A stretch of DNA of 64,000 bases from Rhodoferax fermentans (GTDB lineage: Bacteria; Pseudomonadota; Gammaproteobacteria; Burkholderiales; Burkholderiaceae_C), in contig NZ_MTJN01000002.1 in the NCBI RefSeq assembly GCF_002017865.1, forward strand, positions 2,294,001-2,358,000, read 5' to 3'. Position 1 is the first letter of the stretch. Each line of letters opens with the position of its first letter. The notes beneath the pieces are model-generated. The model did not search any database. It was not told where the DNA came from and saw only the letters and a list, made by a program, of their open reading frames with translations. The position numbers and the translations under genes are program-made. Below are positions 35,476 to 44,080 of this stretch, piece after piece.

Positions 35476-37508
35476 GGTGTTCCCTCATGCAGTTGCGCCG
35501 GCCCTTGGGCCAGCGGCAGGTAGACGGTAAACCGGGCACCGCCCAGCACCGGGTCGCGCCCGACCTCCAGGCGACCGTGGTGGGCCTCGACGATCGAGCG
35601 GCAGATCGCCAGCCCCATGCCCATGCCACCTTCCTTGTGGCTGACAAAGGCGTTGAAGATGCTCGACAGCGCCTCGTCGCTGACCCCTGGTCCGGTGTCA
35701 GACACCGACAGGGCGGCCAGACCGTGTGCAGGGTCCTGGCGCAAATCGATCCACACCTGGGCCGGGGTGCTGCCGTGGGGCGCCCAGTCCTGCGCGTTGC
35801 CCACCAGGTTGTTGACCAGATGCTCCAGCAGCAGTTCGTCGGCCTCCACCCACATCGGCTGCGCTGGCGCCAGCCACTGCGCGGGTGTGCCGTCGCCTTC
35901 GCTGCGCGCCGCCAGCACACGGGTCAGACACGCCACCAGATCGAGCCGCTGGCGCACCAGTTCACGGCGCCGGGCAAAGTCATTGACACGCCGGATGATG
36001 CCGCCCGCCCGGTCCGCCAGACGCGCCATGCGTTGCACCACCGGCAACAACTCGTTCAGGGTGATCGTGCTGTCGGCCAGGCGGTTGAGCAGGCCATTGG
36101 CAAAACTGCTGAGGGCACCCAGCGGCTGGTTGAGCTCGTGTGCGAGCGTCGAGGCTACCTCGCCCACCGCAATCAGCCGGCCCGAGGCCTCCAATTTTTC
36201 CTGCTGCTGGGCGGCCATGCGCTGGGCACGTTTGCGCTCGCTGATGTCCAGCACCGAGCTCATCCAGCCGATCTGCTCGCCATCAGCGGTCGTCAGCGGT
36301 GATTCGTGGATCAACACATCAATCAGGTGGCCGTCTCGGTGAGCAAACTGCACCTCCACCCCATTGCCCGAGGTACCGCGCGCGATGATGCCCTCGTGCA
36401 CCTGGACCAAAAAATCATGCTGATCGGGTGGCCAGTATGGGAACGGCATCTTCAGACCCAGCAACTCGTTGGCACTGTAGCCCACCAGGCGTGTGAAAGC
36501 CTCGTTGACATACAAGATGTGGCCCTGCAGATCCCAGGCGCGCAAACCGGTGGTGACCGAGTTTTCCATCGCGGTGCGCAGCGCCACCTGGGCCTGCAGC
36601 AAGGCCTGCACCTGGCGGCGTTTGACAAAGTCGCGCCGCAGCGCAAACAGGGCCACCAGCATGCCCAGCAAAAACAGCAGGGCCACCAAAAAAAAGACCC
36701 TTGGCACGGTGGTGGGCTCGGCCTGGGTGCGATCGACCTGGACAAACAAATCGGTGCCCGGCAGGTTCAGCGCCACACGGTAGCCAGAGCGGCTGGCTGC
36801 GGCGTCATCCACGATCAGACGCACCTGGTGGTCTTGCGAAAACCAGGTCGGTATCAGCGCGGCCAAGGCGCGCTCCAGGGACACTGCGGCCAGGTAGTTG
36901 CCAACAAACTGGCCGCGGTCAAAAAACGGCACGGCCAGCCACACCACATCGGTGGGAGAACCGTCCGCGCGCAACATCACACCGGCGAAGGCGGCGCGGC
37001 GCAACCCTTCGGTGGTGGCCTGCATGGTTTGCTGCGCCTGGGCGTTGGCCGGGTGGGCCACAGCGTCGCTGAACCAGCGCGATGGCCCGCCCGAAGCAGC
37101 CACAGACTGGCCAACCGCGATCCAGCCGCGGTCCAGCAACACCCCTGGCTCCAGCGACAACAATCCCCCTTTGGGCACCGCTGGTGGCGTCAGGTTGGCC
37201 GCCGGACTGGCCGCCTGGCGTGCCAGCACCAGCAGGTCATCTTCCAGGCGACGAAAGTGGAACTGCACACTTTGCTCCAGCCACTGCGCGTCGGCGGCGC
37301 GGCGGCGGGCTGACTCTTCGGCCTCAAAATTGTTCAGGTACAGCAGCAGCGTGACCACCGAGCCCAGCAGCAGCGCCAGCAGCCCGAGCAGCCACCACAC
37401 CGCCCGGCGGTTGCGCCCAGGCTGGCGCGATACCGACTGCTGTAGCAGGGCAAAGTCCAGGGCATGGTCAGCGGCGGGTGGGGCAGAACGTGGCATGTGC
37501 CTGCGCAT
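35472..37508 (-). CDS. dctS: Sensor histidine kinase DctS
   Basis: About 678 aa. N-terminal transmembrane helix (VWWLLGLLALLLGSVVTLLLYL), a long periplasmic sensor region to about residue 280, a second helix (VFFLVALLFLLGMLVALFAL), a PAS domain, HisKA with LAHELNQPLGALSSFANGL and an ATPase domain with SDTGPGVSDEAL, MGMGLAICRSIVEAHHG. Matches DctS kinases that sense C4-dicarboxylates outside the cell. Several starts are possible (37526 GTG, 37520, 37508, 37496); the two longest would overlap the divergent dctP paralogue. It is co-transcribed with dctR. Confidence 0.85.
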   Translation of the reverse strand: MRRHMPRSAPPAADHALDFALLQQSVSRQPGRNRRAVWWLLGLLALLLGSVVTLLLYLNNFEAEESARRRAADAQWLEQSVQFHFRRLEDDLLVLARQAASPAANLTPPAVPKGGLLSLEPGVLLDRGWIAVGQSVAASGGPSRWFSDAVAHPANAQAQQTMQATTEGLRRAAFAGVMLRADGSPTDVVWLAVPFFDRGQFVGNYLAAVSLERALAALIPTWFSQDHQVRLIVDDAAASRSGYRVALNLPGTDLFVQVDRTQAEPTTVPRVFFLVALLFLLGMLVALFALRRDFVKRRQVQALLQAQVALRTAMENSVTTGLRAWDLQGHILYVNEAFTRLVGYSANELLGLKMPFPYWPPDQHDFLVQVHEGIIARGTSGNGVEVQFAHRDGHLIDVLIHESPLTTADGEQIGWMSSVLDISERKRAQRMAAQQQEKLEASGRLIAVGEVASTLAHELNQPLGALSSFANGLLNRLADSTITLNELLPVVQRMARLADRAGGIIRRVNDFARRRELVRQRLDLVACLTRVLAARSEGDGTPAQWLAPAQPMWVEADELLLEHLVNNLVGNAQDWAPHGSTPAQVWIDLRQDPAHGLAALSVSDTGPGVSDEALSSIFNAFVSHKEGGMGMGLAICRSIVEAHHGRLEVGRDPVLGGARFTVYLPLAQGPAQLHEGTP

Positions 37509-37518
37509 AATAGCCATC

Positions 37519-38553
37519 ATGCCCACCTTTGCTTACCCCCTTCTTGCCGGGCGCCGCCAATGGCTGGGGGCGCTGGCCACCGGCCTGCTGGCACCGGTGG
37601 CGGGTCTGGCCAATACGCGTGCCCCGATCACCTTGCGTTTCTCCCATGTTGTGGCGCAGGACACCCCCAAGGGCCGGGCCGCCAGTCGCTTCAAGGCGCT
37701 GGTGGAGGCGCGCTCGGGCGGACGCATCACGGTACAGGTTTTTCCGGACGGCCAGCTCTATGGTGACCATGACGAGATGCAGGCGCTGCAACTCGGGGCG
37801 GTGGACATGGTGGCGCCTTCGTTGTCCAAGTTCGGACGCATTGGCCTGCCTGAGTTTGAGTTACTTGATTTGCCTTTCCTGTTTGAAGACCTGTCGGACG
37901 TGCGGCGTGTCACCCTGGGTTCGCTGGGCCAGCGCCTGTTCAACGGTCTGAAGCGCCAGGGCCTGGTGGGGCTTGGTTTCTTTGACAACGGCTTCAAACA
38001 GATGAGTGCCAACCGGCCCCTGCTGACACCGGCCGACTTTGCTGGCCTGCGCATGCGGGTGCAGGCTTCGCGGGTGATTGCCGACCAGATGCGAGCCCTG
38101 GGCGCACGCCCGGTGACATTGGCCTTTAGCGAAACCCGCCGCGCTCTGGCAACAGGTGTGGTGGACGGCACCGAAAACCCGGTCTCCAACTTCTGGACAC
38201 AGGGCATGCACCAGGTGCAAAGTGACCTGAGCCTGACCAACCACGGCTACCTGGGTTATGCGGTGGTCACCAACCAGCGTTTCTGGGAACATCTGCAGGC
38301 CGATGACCGTGAGCTGATTTACCAGGCCCTGCAGGAGGCCTTGGATGACGCACGCCAGATTGCCGACGTCCAGAATGAGGCCGCCCTGGCGGCGCTACGC
38401 CAGTCCAACACCACCCGCATCCACAGCTTAAGCCCCAGTCAGCGCGCGCGCTTGCAACAAGCCGTGCAGCCGGTGCACCAGGCCTTGGCGCGGCGCATCG
38501 GGCCCGACTGGTTCCAGGCGCTGCAAGACGCGTTGGCGCAGCCCAGCGCCTGA
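37519..38553 (+). CDS. TRAP dicarboxylate-binding protein, Tat-type paralogue
   Basis: A 344-aa DctP-family periplasmic protein. The N-terminus GRRQWLGALATGLLAPVAGLA has a twin-arginine motif and suggests Tat export. Family motifs follow: LRFSHVVAQDTPKGRAA, SLSKFGRIGLPEFELLDLPFLF, the ligand Arg in LRMRVQASRV, VVDGTENPVSNFW and LTNHGYLGYAVV. It is about half identical by eye to the next gene and may be a second binding protein for the same DctQM, or an auxiliary sensor of DctS, whose gene starts within a few bases on the opposite strand. Confidence 0.82.
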   Translation: MPTFAYPLLAGRRQWLGALATGLLAPVAGLANTRAPITLRFSHVVAQDTPKGRAASRFKALVEARSGGRITVQVFPDGQLYGDHDEMQALQLGAVDMVAPSLSKFGRIGLPEFELLDLPFLFEDLSDVRRVTLGSLGQRLFNGLKRQGLVGLGFFDNGFKQMSANRPLLTPADFAGLRMRVQASRVIADQMRALGARPVTLAFSETRRALATGVVDGTENPVSNFWTQGMHQVQSDLSLTNHGYLGYAVVTNQRFWEHLQADDRELIYQALQEALDDARQIADVQNEAALAALRQSNTTRIHSLSPSQRARLQQAVQPVHQALARRIGPDWFQALQDALAQPSA

Positions 38554-38671
38554 GCGCCAGCAACTTAGGGGTTTTCCCTAGCTGTTGAAGGCCACAGTTG
38601 TGGCGCTTGAGTCCAGCCAGTACGCTCTCGGCTGCTCGCAAAAAACCCATCCCTTACAACAGGAGACAAAC

Positions 38672-39667
38672 ATGAAACTCAAAGCCATCCTCGCCGCTGC
38701 CTTGCTAGCTGTCGGCATGAGCGTCAGCGCCCAGACCATCATCAAGTTCAGCCACGTGGTGGCGGCCGACACGCCCAAGGGCAAAGCCTCGGTTTTCTTC
38801 GCCCAGAGAGCGGGTGAGCTGACCAAGGGCAAGGTCAAGGTGGAGGTGTATGCCAACAGCGCTTTGTACAAAGACAAGGAAGAGATGGAAGCGCTGCAAA
38901 TTGGCTCGGTGCAGATGCTGGCACCGTCGCTGGCCAAATTTGGCCCGCTGGGTGTGAAAGAGTTCGAAGCCTTTGACCTGCCCTTCATTTTTGATGACAC
39001 GGCTGATCTGCACAAGGTCACCCAAGGGCCCGTGGGCGCAGCGCTGCTGGCCAAGCTGGAACCCCGGGGCATCAAGGGTCTGGCTTACTGGGACAATGGT
39101 TTTAAATCGTTCTCGGCCAACACACCCCTGAAGGCCGTGGCCGATTACAAGGGCAAAAAATTCCGCATCCAGTCCTCCAAGGTGCTCGAAGAAGAGATCC
39201 GCTCGGTGGGTGGCATCGCCCAGGTGATGGCTTTCTCTGAGGTTTATCAAGCGCTGCAGACCGGCGTGGTGGATGGCACCGAGAACCCGATCTCCAACTT
39301 CTACACCCAGAAGATGCATGAGGTGCAAAAACACCTGAGCCTGACCAACCACGGTTACCTGGGCTACGCGGTGATCGTCAACAAGAAGTTCTGGGACGGT
39401 CTGCCCGCCGATGTGCGTGGCCAGCTGGAACAAGCCATGAATGAGGCCACGGTCTACGCCAACAAGATTGCCCAAGAAGAAAACGACATGTCTCTGGACG
39501 GTGTCAAGAAGAGCGGCAAAACCACCGTGTATGTGCCCACCAAGGAAGAACGCATGGCCCTGAAAAAAGCCATGGCGCCGGTGCACACCAAGATGGCCGA
39601 TCGTGTTGGCAAGGACACCTTGCAGCAGATCTACCAGGCCACCGGCTTTGACCCCAGCACGCTCTGA
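38672..39667 (+). CDS. dctP: TRAP C4-dicarboxylate-binding protein DctP
   Basis: Periplasmic binding protein of the DctPQM importer (331 aa). Sec signal peptide ILAAALLAVGMSVSAQ, then IIKFSHVVAADTPKGKAS, LAKFGPLGVKEFEAFDLPFIF, the carboxylate-binding Arg in FRIQSSKVLE, VVDGTENPISNFY and LTNHGYLGYAVI. The start at 38672 has AGGAG upstream. Likely ligands are malate, fumarate and succinate. It leads dctQ and dctM on the same strand. Confidence 0.92.
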   Translation: MKLKAILAAALLAVGMSVSAQTIIKFSHVVAADTPKGKASVFFAQRAGELTKGKVKVEVYANSALYKDKEEMEALQIGSVQMLAPSLAKFGPLGVKEFEAFDLPFIFDDTADLHKVTQGPVGAALLAKLEPRGIKGLAYWDNGFKSFSANTPLKAVADYKGKKFRIQSSKVLEEEIRSVGGIAQVMAFSEVYQALQTGVVDGTENPISNFYTQKMHEVQKHLSLTNHGYLGYAVIVNKKFWDGLPADVRGQLEQAMNEATVYANKIAQEENDMSLDGVKKSGKTTVYVPTKEERMALKKAMAPVHTKMADRVGKDTLQQIYQATGFDPSTL

Positions 39668-39717
39668 GTTGATCTGTTGTTCATCGCGATAAAGACGTTT
39701 CTGCCGTGTTTGCTCCC

Positions 39718-40431
39718 ATGAAACTCCTTGATCACCTGGAAGAATGGCTGGTGACTTTCCTGATGGGCGGCGCCACGCTGATCATCTTTGTGGCGGTGCT
39801 GCACCGTTATGCTGCGGGCCTGGCCATACCGGGCCTGCAGGACTGGCTGTTGTCGATCAGCATGAGCTGGGCGCAAGAGCTGACCATCATCATGTTTGTC
39901 TGGATGGCCAAGTTTGGTGCGGCCTACGGTGTACGCACCGGCATCCACGTCGGTGTGGATGTGCTGATCAACCGGCTGAGCAAGCCCACACGTGGCAAAT
40001 TTGTCATGTTTGGCCTGTCTGCCGGCGCCTTGTTCACCGCGATTGTGGCGGTGCTGGGCACACGTTTTGTCTGGGAGAACGGCGCCCACTACGACATCTA
40101 CACCTGGCTCGGGCTGACACTCACCGATGTACCTGAAGGCCCGACCACCCCCGACCTGGAGTGGCCAACCTGGATGGTCTACAGCGCCATCCCGCTGGGC
40201 ACCAGCCTGATGTGTTTCCGCTTTTTGCAGGTGCTGGTGACCTTTGCCAGAACCGGTGATCTGCCGCACCATGACCACGGCCATGTCGACGGTCTGGAGG
40301 CGGACGAACCCATCGCTGTGGATGCCAACCCGTATGCCATGAGTGACAACCTGCACCCGCGTGACCTGCACCACTCGCTGGAAGGCAAATCACACGCCAA
40401 AGGCCCGAACCAAGAAGGGCCCAAGCCATGA
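39718..40431 (+). CDS. dctQ: TRAP transporter small permease DctQ
   Basis: Small membrane subunit (about 237 aa, four helices): WLVTFLMGGATLIIFVAVLHRY, WAQELTIIMFVWMAKFGAAYGVR, ALFTAIVAVLGTRFVW and WMVYSAIPLGTSLMCFRFLQV. A His-rich acidic C-terminal tail (HHDHGHVDG) is longer than usual. Start could be the GTG at 39706. Its stop overlaps the dctM start (ATGA). Confidence 0.88.
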   Translation: MKLLDHLEEWLVTFLMGGATLIIFVAVLHRYAAGLAIPGLQDWLLSISMSWAQELTIIMFVWMAKFGAAYGVRTGIHVGVDVLINRLSKPTRGKFVMFGLSAGALFTAIVAVLGTRFVWENGAHYDIYTWLGLTLTDVPEGPTTPDLEWPTWMVYSAIPLGTSLMCFRFLQVLVTFARTGDLPHHDHGHVDGLEADEPIAVDANPYAMSDNLHPRDLHHSLEGKSHAKGPNQEGPKP

Positions 40432-41711
40432 ACGCCGCCATCATTTTTATCCTGCTGCTGGCGCTGATGCTCACCGGCATGCCGATCTCGATCTCGCTCG
40501 GCCTCACTGTTCTGACCTTCTTGTTTGGCTTTACCGAGGTGCCGCTGGAGTCGGTGGCGCTCAAGCTGTTCACCGGCATCGAGAAATTCGAGATCATGGC
40601 GATCCCGTTTTTCATCCTGGCGGGCAACTTCCTGACCCATGGCGGTGTGGCTCGGCGCATGATCAACTTTGCCTCCAGCATGGTGGGGCACTGGTACGGC
40701 GGCCTGGGCTTGTCGGGGGTGGTCGGTTGTGCGCTGTTTGCCGCAGTCTCTGGCTCCAGTCCGGCCACCGTGGTGGCGATTGGCTCGATCCTGCTGCCAG
40801 CCATGGTCAAGGCCGGGTTCCCGAAAAGCTTTGGCGCCGGTGTCATCACCACCTCGGGCGCGCTGGGGATCCTGATCCCGCCGTCCATCGTGATGGTGAT
40901 GTATTCGGTGGCCACCAACACCTCGGTCGGTGCCTTGTTCATGGCCGGCGTGGTGCCCGGGCTGGCGCTGGCGGCTGTGCTGGGCGGCGTGACCTGGTAC
41001 CGTGCACGCAAGTACAACTATCCACGCCTGGCCAAGGCCAGCTGGGGTGAACGCTGGCGCACCTTCAAGGCTTCGGTCTGGGGCCTGCTGCTGATCGTGA
41101 TTGTGATGGGTGGCATCTACAGCGGCATGTTCACACCCACAGAGGCAGCGGCCATCAGCGCGGTGTATGCGTTCATCGTGGCGGTGTTCATCTACAAGGA
41201 CATGGGTCTGAAAGACGTGCCCAAGGTGCTGCTGAACTCGGCCAACATGTCGGCCATGTTGCTCTACATCATCACCAACGCGGTGTTGTTCAGCTTCATC
41301 ATGACCAACGAAAACATCCCGCAGGCCTTGGCCGACTGGATGCTGGGCAACGGCCTGGGCATGGTCACCTTCTTGCTGGCGGTGAACGTGATCCTGCTGC
41401 TGGCTGGCAACTTCATGGAGCCGTCCAGCATCGTGCTGATCTTCGCGCCGATCCTGTTCCCGGTGGCGATGAAGCTGGGCATTGACCCGGTGCACTTTGG
41501 CATCATCATGGTGGTGAACATGGAGGTGGGCATGTGCCACCCGCCGGTGGGCCTGAACCTGTACGTGGCCTCGGGCATCACCAAGATGGGCATCACCGAG
41601 TTGACCGTGGCGGTGTGGCCGTGGCTGCTGTCCATGCTGGCCTTTCTGGGCCTAGTGACTTACTGGCCCGCGATGTCCACCTGGTTCCCGCGTATGCTGG
41701 GCATGATGTAG
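40428..41711 (+). CDS. dctM: TRAP transporter large permease DctM
   Basis: Sodium-coupled membrane channel of the DctPQM importer (427 aa, about twelve helices). Typical sequences: MPISISLGLTVLTFLFGF, MAIPFFILAGNFLTHGGVARRMI, AAVSGSSPATVVAIGSILLPAM, TTSGALGILIPPSIVMVMYSV and NMEVGMCHPPVGLNLYVASG. It ends the operon, followed within 15 bases by a strong terminator. Confidence 0.93.
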   Translation: MNAAIIFILLLALMLTGMPISISLGLTVLTFLFGFTEVPLESVALKLFTGIEKFEIMAIPFFILAGNFLTHGGVARRMINFASSMVGHWYGGLGLSGVVGCALFAAVSGSSPATVVAIGSILLPAMVKAGFPKSFGAGVITTSGALGILIPPSIVMVMYSVATNTSVGALFMAGVVPGLALAAVLGGVTWYRARKYNYPRLAKASWGERWRTFKASVWGLLLIVIVMGGIYSGMFTPTEAAAISAVYAFIVAVFIYKDMGLKDVPKVLLNSANMSAMLLYIITNAVLFSFIMTNENIPQALADWMLGNGLGMVTFLLAVNVILLLAGNFMEPSSIVLIFAPILFPVAMKLGIDPVHFGIIMVVNMEVGMCHPPVGLNLYVASGITKMGITELTVAVWPWLLSMLAFLGLVTYWPAMSTWFPRMLGMM

Positions 41712-41725
41712 CGCCGCCTGGCACC

Positions 41726-41760
41726 CACAAAAAAGCCCGGAACTCCCGGGCTTTTTTGTG
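41726..41760. terminator. Strong intrinsic terminator after dctM
   Basis: CACAAAAAAGCCCGG (41726-41740) and CCGGGCTTTTTTGTG (41746-41760) form a perfect 15-bp stem around AACTC. The A and T runs make it work in both directions. Confidence 0.9.
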
Positions 41761-41767
41761 CAAAATT

Positions 41768-41803
41768 GGCCTCTAGCCCTTTATCTAAAAGGGCGAGTAG
41801 CTA
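41768..41803 (-). repeat. Intergenic AGCCCTT-type repeat, copy 5
   Basis: GGCCTCTAGCCCTTTATCT followed by AAAAGGGCGAGTAGCTA, in the opposite orientation to copies 1-4. It lies between the dctM terminator and the metallo-hydrolase gene. Confidence 0.78.
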
Positions 41804-41817
41804 TTTAATACGCAGCA

Positions 41818-42456
41818 TTATTGGTCTGCCACATAAGGGTTCGTGCGACGCTCGCGGCCAAACGTGCTCTCGGGTCCGTGGCCGGGAATGAACACCGTGT
41901 CGTCCCCCATCGGCCACAGACGGTTTTTGATGCTGGCGATCAGCGTGGCGTGGTCCCCCTGCGGGAAATCGGTGCGGCCAATCGAGCCCGCAAACAACAC
42001 GTCGCCGACAAACGCACGTTTGGCCTCGGGTGAGTAAAACACCACATGCCCCGGCGTATGGCCCGGGCAATGCCGCACTTGCAGCGTGCAGTTGCCCACG
42101 GTGACGGTGTCGCCATCGTGCAGCCAGCGCGTCGGCGTGAACAGCTGGGCCGGTGGAAATCCAAACATCTGGCTTTGTTTGGGCAGGCCGTCAATCCAGA
42201 ACTGGTCGCCTTCACCTGGGCCGATGATCGGCAAACCCAGCCGCTGCGCCAACTCACCGGCACCGCCTGCATGGTCGATGTGGGCGTGGGTGAGCCATAT
42301 CTGGCCCAGCGTCAAGCCCAGGCGCTTGACTTCAGCCAGGATCACATCCAGATCACCACCCGGGTCAATCACCGCAGCCTGTTGTGTCTGGTCACACCAG
42401 ACCAGGGAACAGTTTTGATCAAAGGCAGTGACGGGGAGGGTGAGGTACTGGAACAT
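41818..42456 (-). CDS. Metallo-beta-lactamase-fold hydrolase (glyoxalase II-like)
   Basis: Cytosolic metal hydrolase of about 212 aa. Metal ligands in THAHIDHAGG, HCPGHTPGHVVFY and FVGDVLFAGSIGRTDFPQG, with GHGPESTFGRERRTNPYV at the end, match the YcbL/GloB-like group of thioesterases. The start at 42456 is an ATG; the frame extends nine bases further to a TTG. Its substrate, likely a glutathione thioester or similar, is inferred. Confidence 0.87.
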   Translation of the reverse strand: MFQYLTLPVTAFDQNCSLVWCDQTQQAAVIDPGGDLDVILAEVKRLGLTLGQIWLTHAHIDHAGGAGELAQRLGLPIIGPGEGDQFWIDGLPKQSQMFGFPPAQLFTPTRWLHDGDTVTVGNCTLQVRHCPGHTPGHVVFYSPEAKRAFVGDVLFAGSIGRTDFPQGDHATLIASIKNRLWPMGDDTVFIPGHGPESTFGRERRTNPYVADQ

Positions 42457-42516
42457 GGTTTGCAAGAAGTGGCTGACAACAAAAAAACAGGCGAATGGCC
42501 TGAGTATGCATGGAAG

Positions 42517-43152
42517 TCAGCGGGTCATTGCAACCAGCACCCCCACCGCCAACATAACCAACACCCCACCTGAGACCCGCTCCAGCCACGGCAGGGCTTT
42601 GGAAAATTGGCTCAGAACCCTTTTGTTTCCTATGACTGCTGCTACCAAAATGTCCCACAATAACACCACACAAAACATCCACAGTCCGTAGCCGATCTTG
42701 ACAGCTGGGCTGCTTTGGCTGGCACCCACCACGGTGGCCAGGCTGGCATAAAACAGCGCGTTCTTCGGGTTCAGGATGCCCGACACAAAGCCCATACCCG
42801 CGCCGCGCCACCACAGCCGGACCGCTGCAGCCGTTCGCCCGGTGCTGGCTGCCATCTGGCGCAACGGGTTCTGGCCTGCATGGCGGATGAACATCACCCC
42901 CATGTACAGCAGGTACAGGCAGCCGCCCAGCTGCAGCAGCATGAAGAGGGTGTTGCCCGGCTGCAGCACAGCCACCCCGGCAAAAGCCAGCACAATGAAC
43001 ACACCGTTGGCCAGCGCGATGCCCAGGCAGACCCCGCTGGCAACCCGCCAACCGGCCGCCATCGCGGTGCGCGCCACCAGAAAGAAGTCCGGCCCGGGCG
43101 ACAACAAGGCCAGAAAATGGGCAGCGGCAAGCATCACAAACGACGGGATCAT
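42517..43152 (-). CDS. LysE/RhtB-family amino acid exporter
   Basis: Membrane exporter of 211 aa with about six helices. The N-terminal LLSPGPDFFLVARTAMAAGWRV and GILNPKNALFYASLATVV motifs mark the family; substrates are usually homoserine, threonine, lysine or related compounds. The start at 43152 has GGAGGA upstream. An AraC-type regulator gene lies 100 bases upstream on the same strand, a frequent pairing. Confidence 0.88.
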   Translation of the reverse strand: MIPSFVMLAAAHFLALLSPGPDFFLVARTAMAAGWRVASGVCLGIALANGVFIVLAFAGVAVLQPGNTLFMLLQLGGCLYLLYMGVMFIRHAGQNPLRQMAASTGRTAAAVRLWWRGAGMGFVSGILNPKNALFYASLATVVGASQSSPAVKIGYGLWMFCVVLLWDILVAAVIGNKRVLSQFSKALPWLERVSGGVLVMLAVGVLVAMTR

Positions 43153-43252
43153 GGTCCAACTTCCTCCAGAACAAAAGCCCGGAGTCTGCAGACCGCTGCC
43201 GCTGCTGTCTTGAAGAAAATTGCGCCCTTGGGTGTTGTGCGCCACCCCGCCA

Positions 43253-44074
43253 CTAGGCCCGGTAACGACCCGGTGTCACACCCACATGGGCCTTGAACAC
43301 CCGCTGGAAATGTCCTTGGTCGGCAAAGCCCAGTCGGTAGGCAATGTCCGCCAGCGGCTCACCTGCACGCAAGTGATGGCGGGCCTGGTTGATGCGTTGG
43401 TTCAACTGGTAGGCATGGGGGGTCAGGCCGGTGGCTTGGCGAAAGGCGCGGATCAGCTGGTAACGGCTCATGTTGGCCATCTTGGCCAATTCGGTCAACG
43501 AGATCAGGGCATCCGCCTCGTGTTGCAAATGTGCCAGAAGAGGCTGCAACTTGTGGCGACTGTCTGGGGCCAGGGACGGCGACAGGGCAGGCTGTCCCTG
43601 GCTGGCGCAGTCTCCCAAAAACGCGATCAGGGCGATTTCCTTCTCTGGCGTGCTGGCGTCAGAAAACAAAACAGCATTGAGCTGGCAGAACCGCGCGTAG
43701 ATACCGGCATCCTGGGTCAGCTGCACCGTCTGCAGTGGAGGCACGCTGGATTCCTGCCACAGGGCCTGCAGCCAGCTGGCCTCCAGATGCAGCATCTGGT
43801 AACTCCAGGCTGTGTTGGGCAGGGGGTTGCAAGCATGGACGTGGGCGGCTGGTACCCACACAACGGTGCCAGGCTGGATGACCGATGGTCCGGTGCCTGC
43901 GCTGGTGAAACGGCTCGAACCCTGATCCACCGCGCCCACAGAAAAGCTCGGGTGGCTGTGGGCTTTGTAACAGGCACGGCTGTGGCAGGCCCGGCGGCTC
44001 TCGGCATATGGCAAGGCCGGGTCACGCCAGAACTCGGCGCTGGCGGGCGAGGTCGTGGCAGGGGAAGGGGCCAT
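43253..44074 (-). CDS. AraC-family transcription regulator
   Basis: About 273 aa with an N-terminal cupin-like sensing domain (PHSEF-type region HSHPSFSVGAVDQG, GTVVWVPAAHVHAC) and two C-terminal helix-turn-helix motifs (LTELAKMANMSRYQLIRAF; LADIAYRLGFADQGHFQRVF). It lies upstream of the LysE-type exporter and likely controls it. It begins 4-7 bases after the stop of the LysR gene on the same strand (GTG at 44077 or ATG at 44074), so the two regulators may be translationally coupled. Confidence 0.87.
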   Translation of the reverse strand: MAPSPATTSPASAEFWRDPALPYAESRRACHSRACYKAHSHPSFSVGAVDQGSSRFTSAGTGPSVIQPGTVVWVPAAHVHACNPLPNTAWSYQMLHLEASWLQALWQESSVPPLQTVQLTQDAGIYARFCQLNAVLFSDASTPEKEIALIAFLGDCASQGQPALSPSLAPDSRHKLQPLLAHLQHEADALISLTELAKMANMSRYQLIRAFRQATGLTPHAYQLNQRINQARHHLRAGEPLADIAYRLGFADQGHFQRVFKAHVGVTPGRYRA

Positions 44075-44080
44075 CACGGG

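Noticed and set aside
36306..37313. 335-codon open frame on the plus strand
   Set aside because: Antisense to dctS, low-complexity Gln/His/Arg composition, no ribosome site.
36898..37518. Apparent 207-residue N-terminal extension of the Tat-type DctP
   Set aside because: It is antisense to dctS; homology and the signal peptide begin at 37519.
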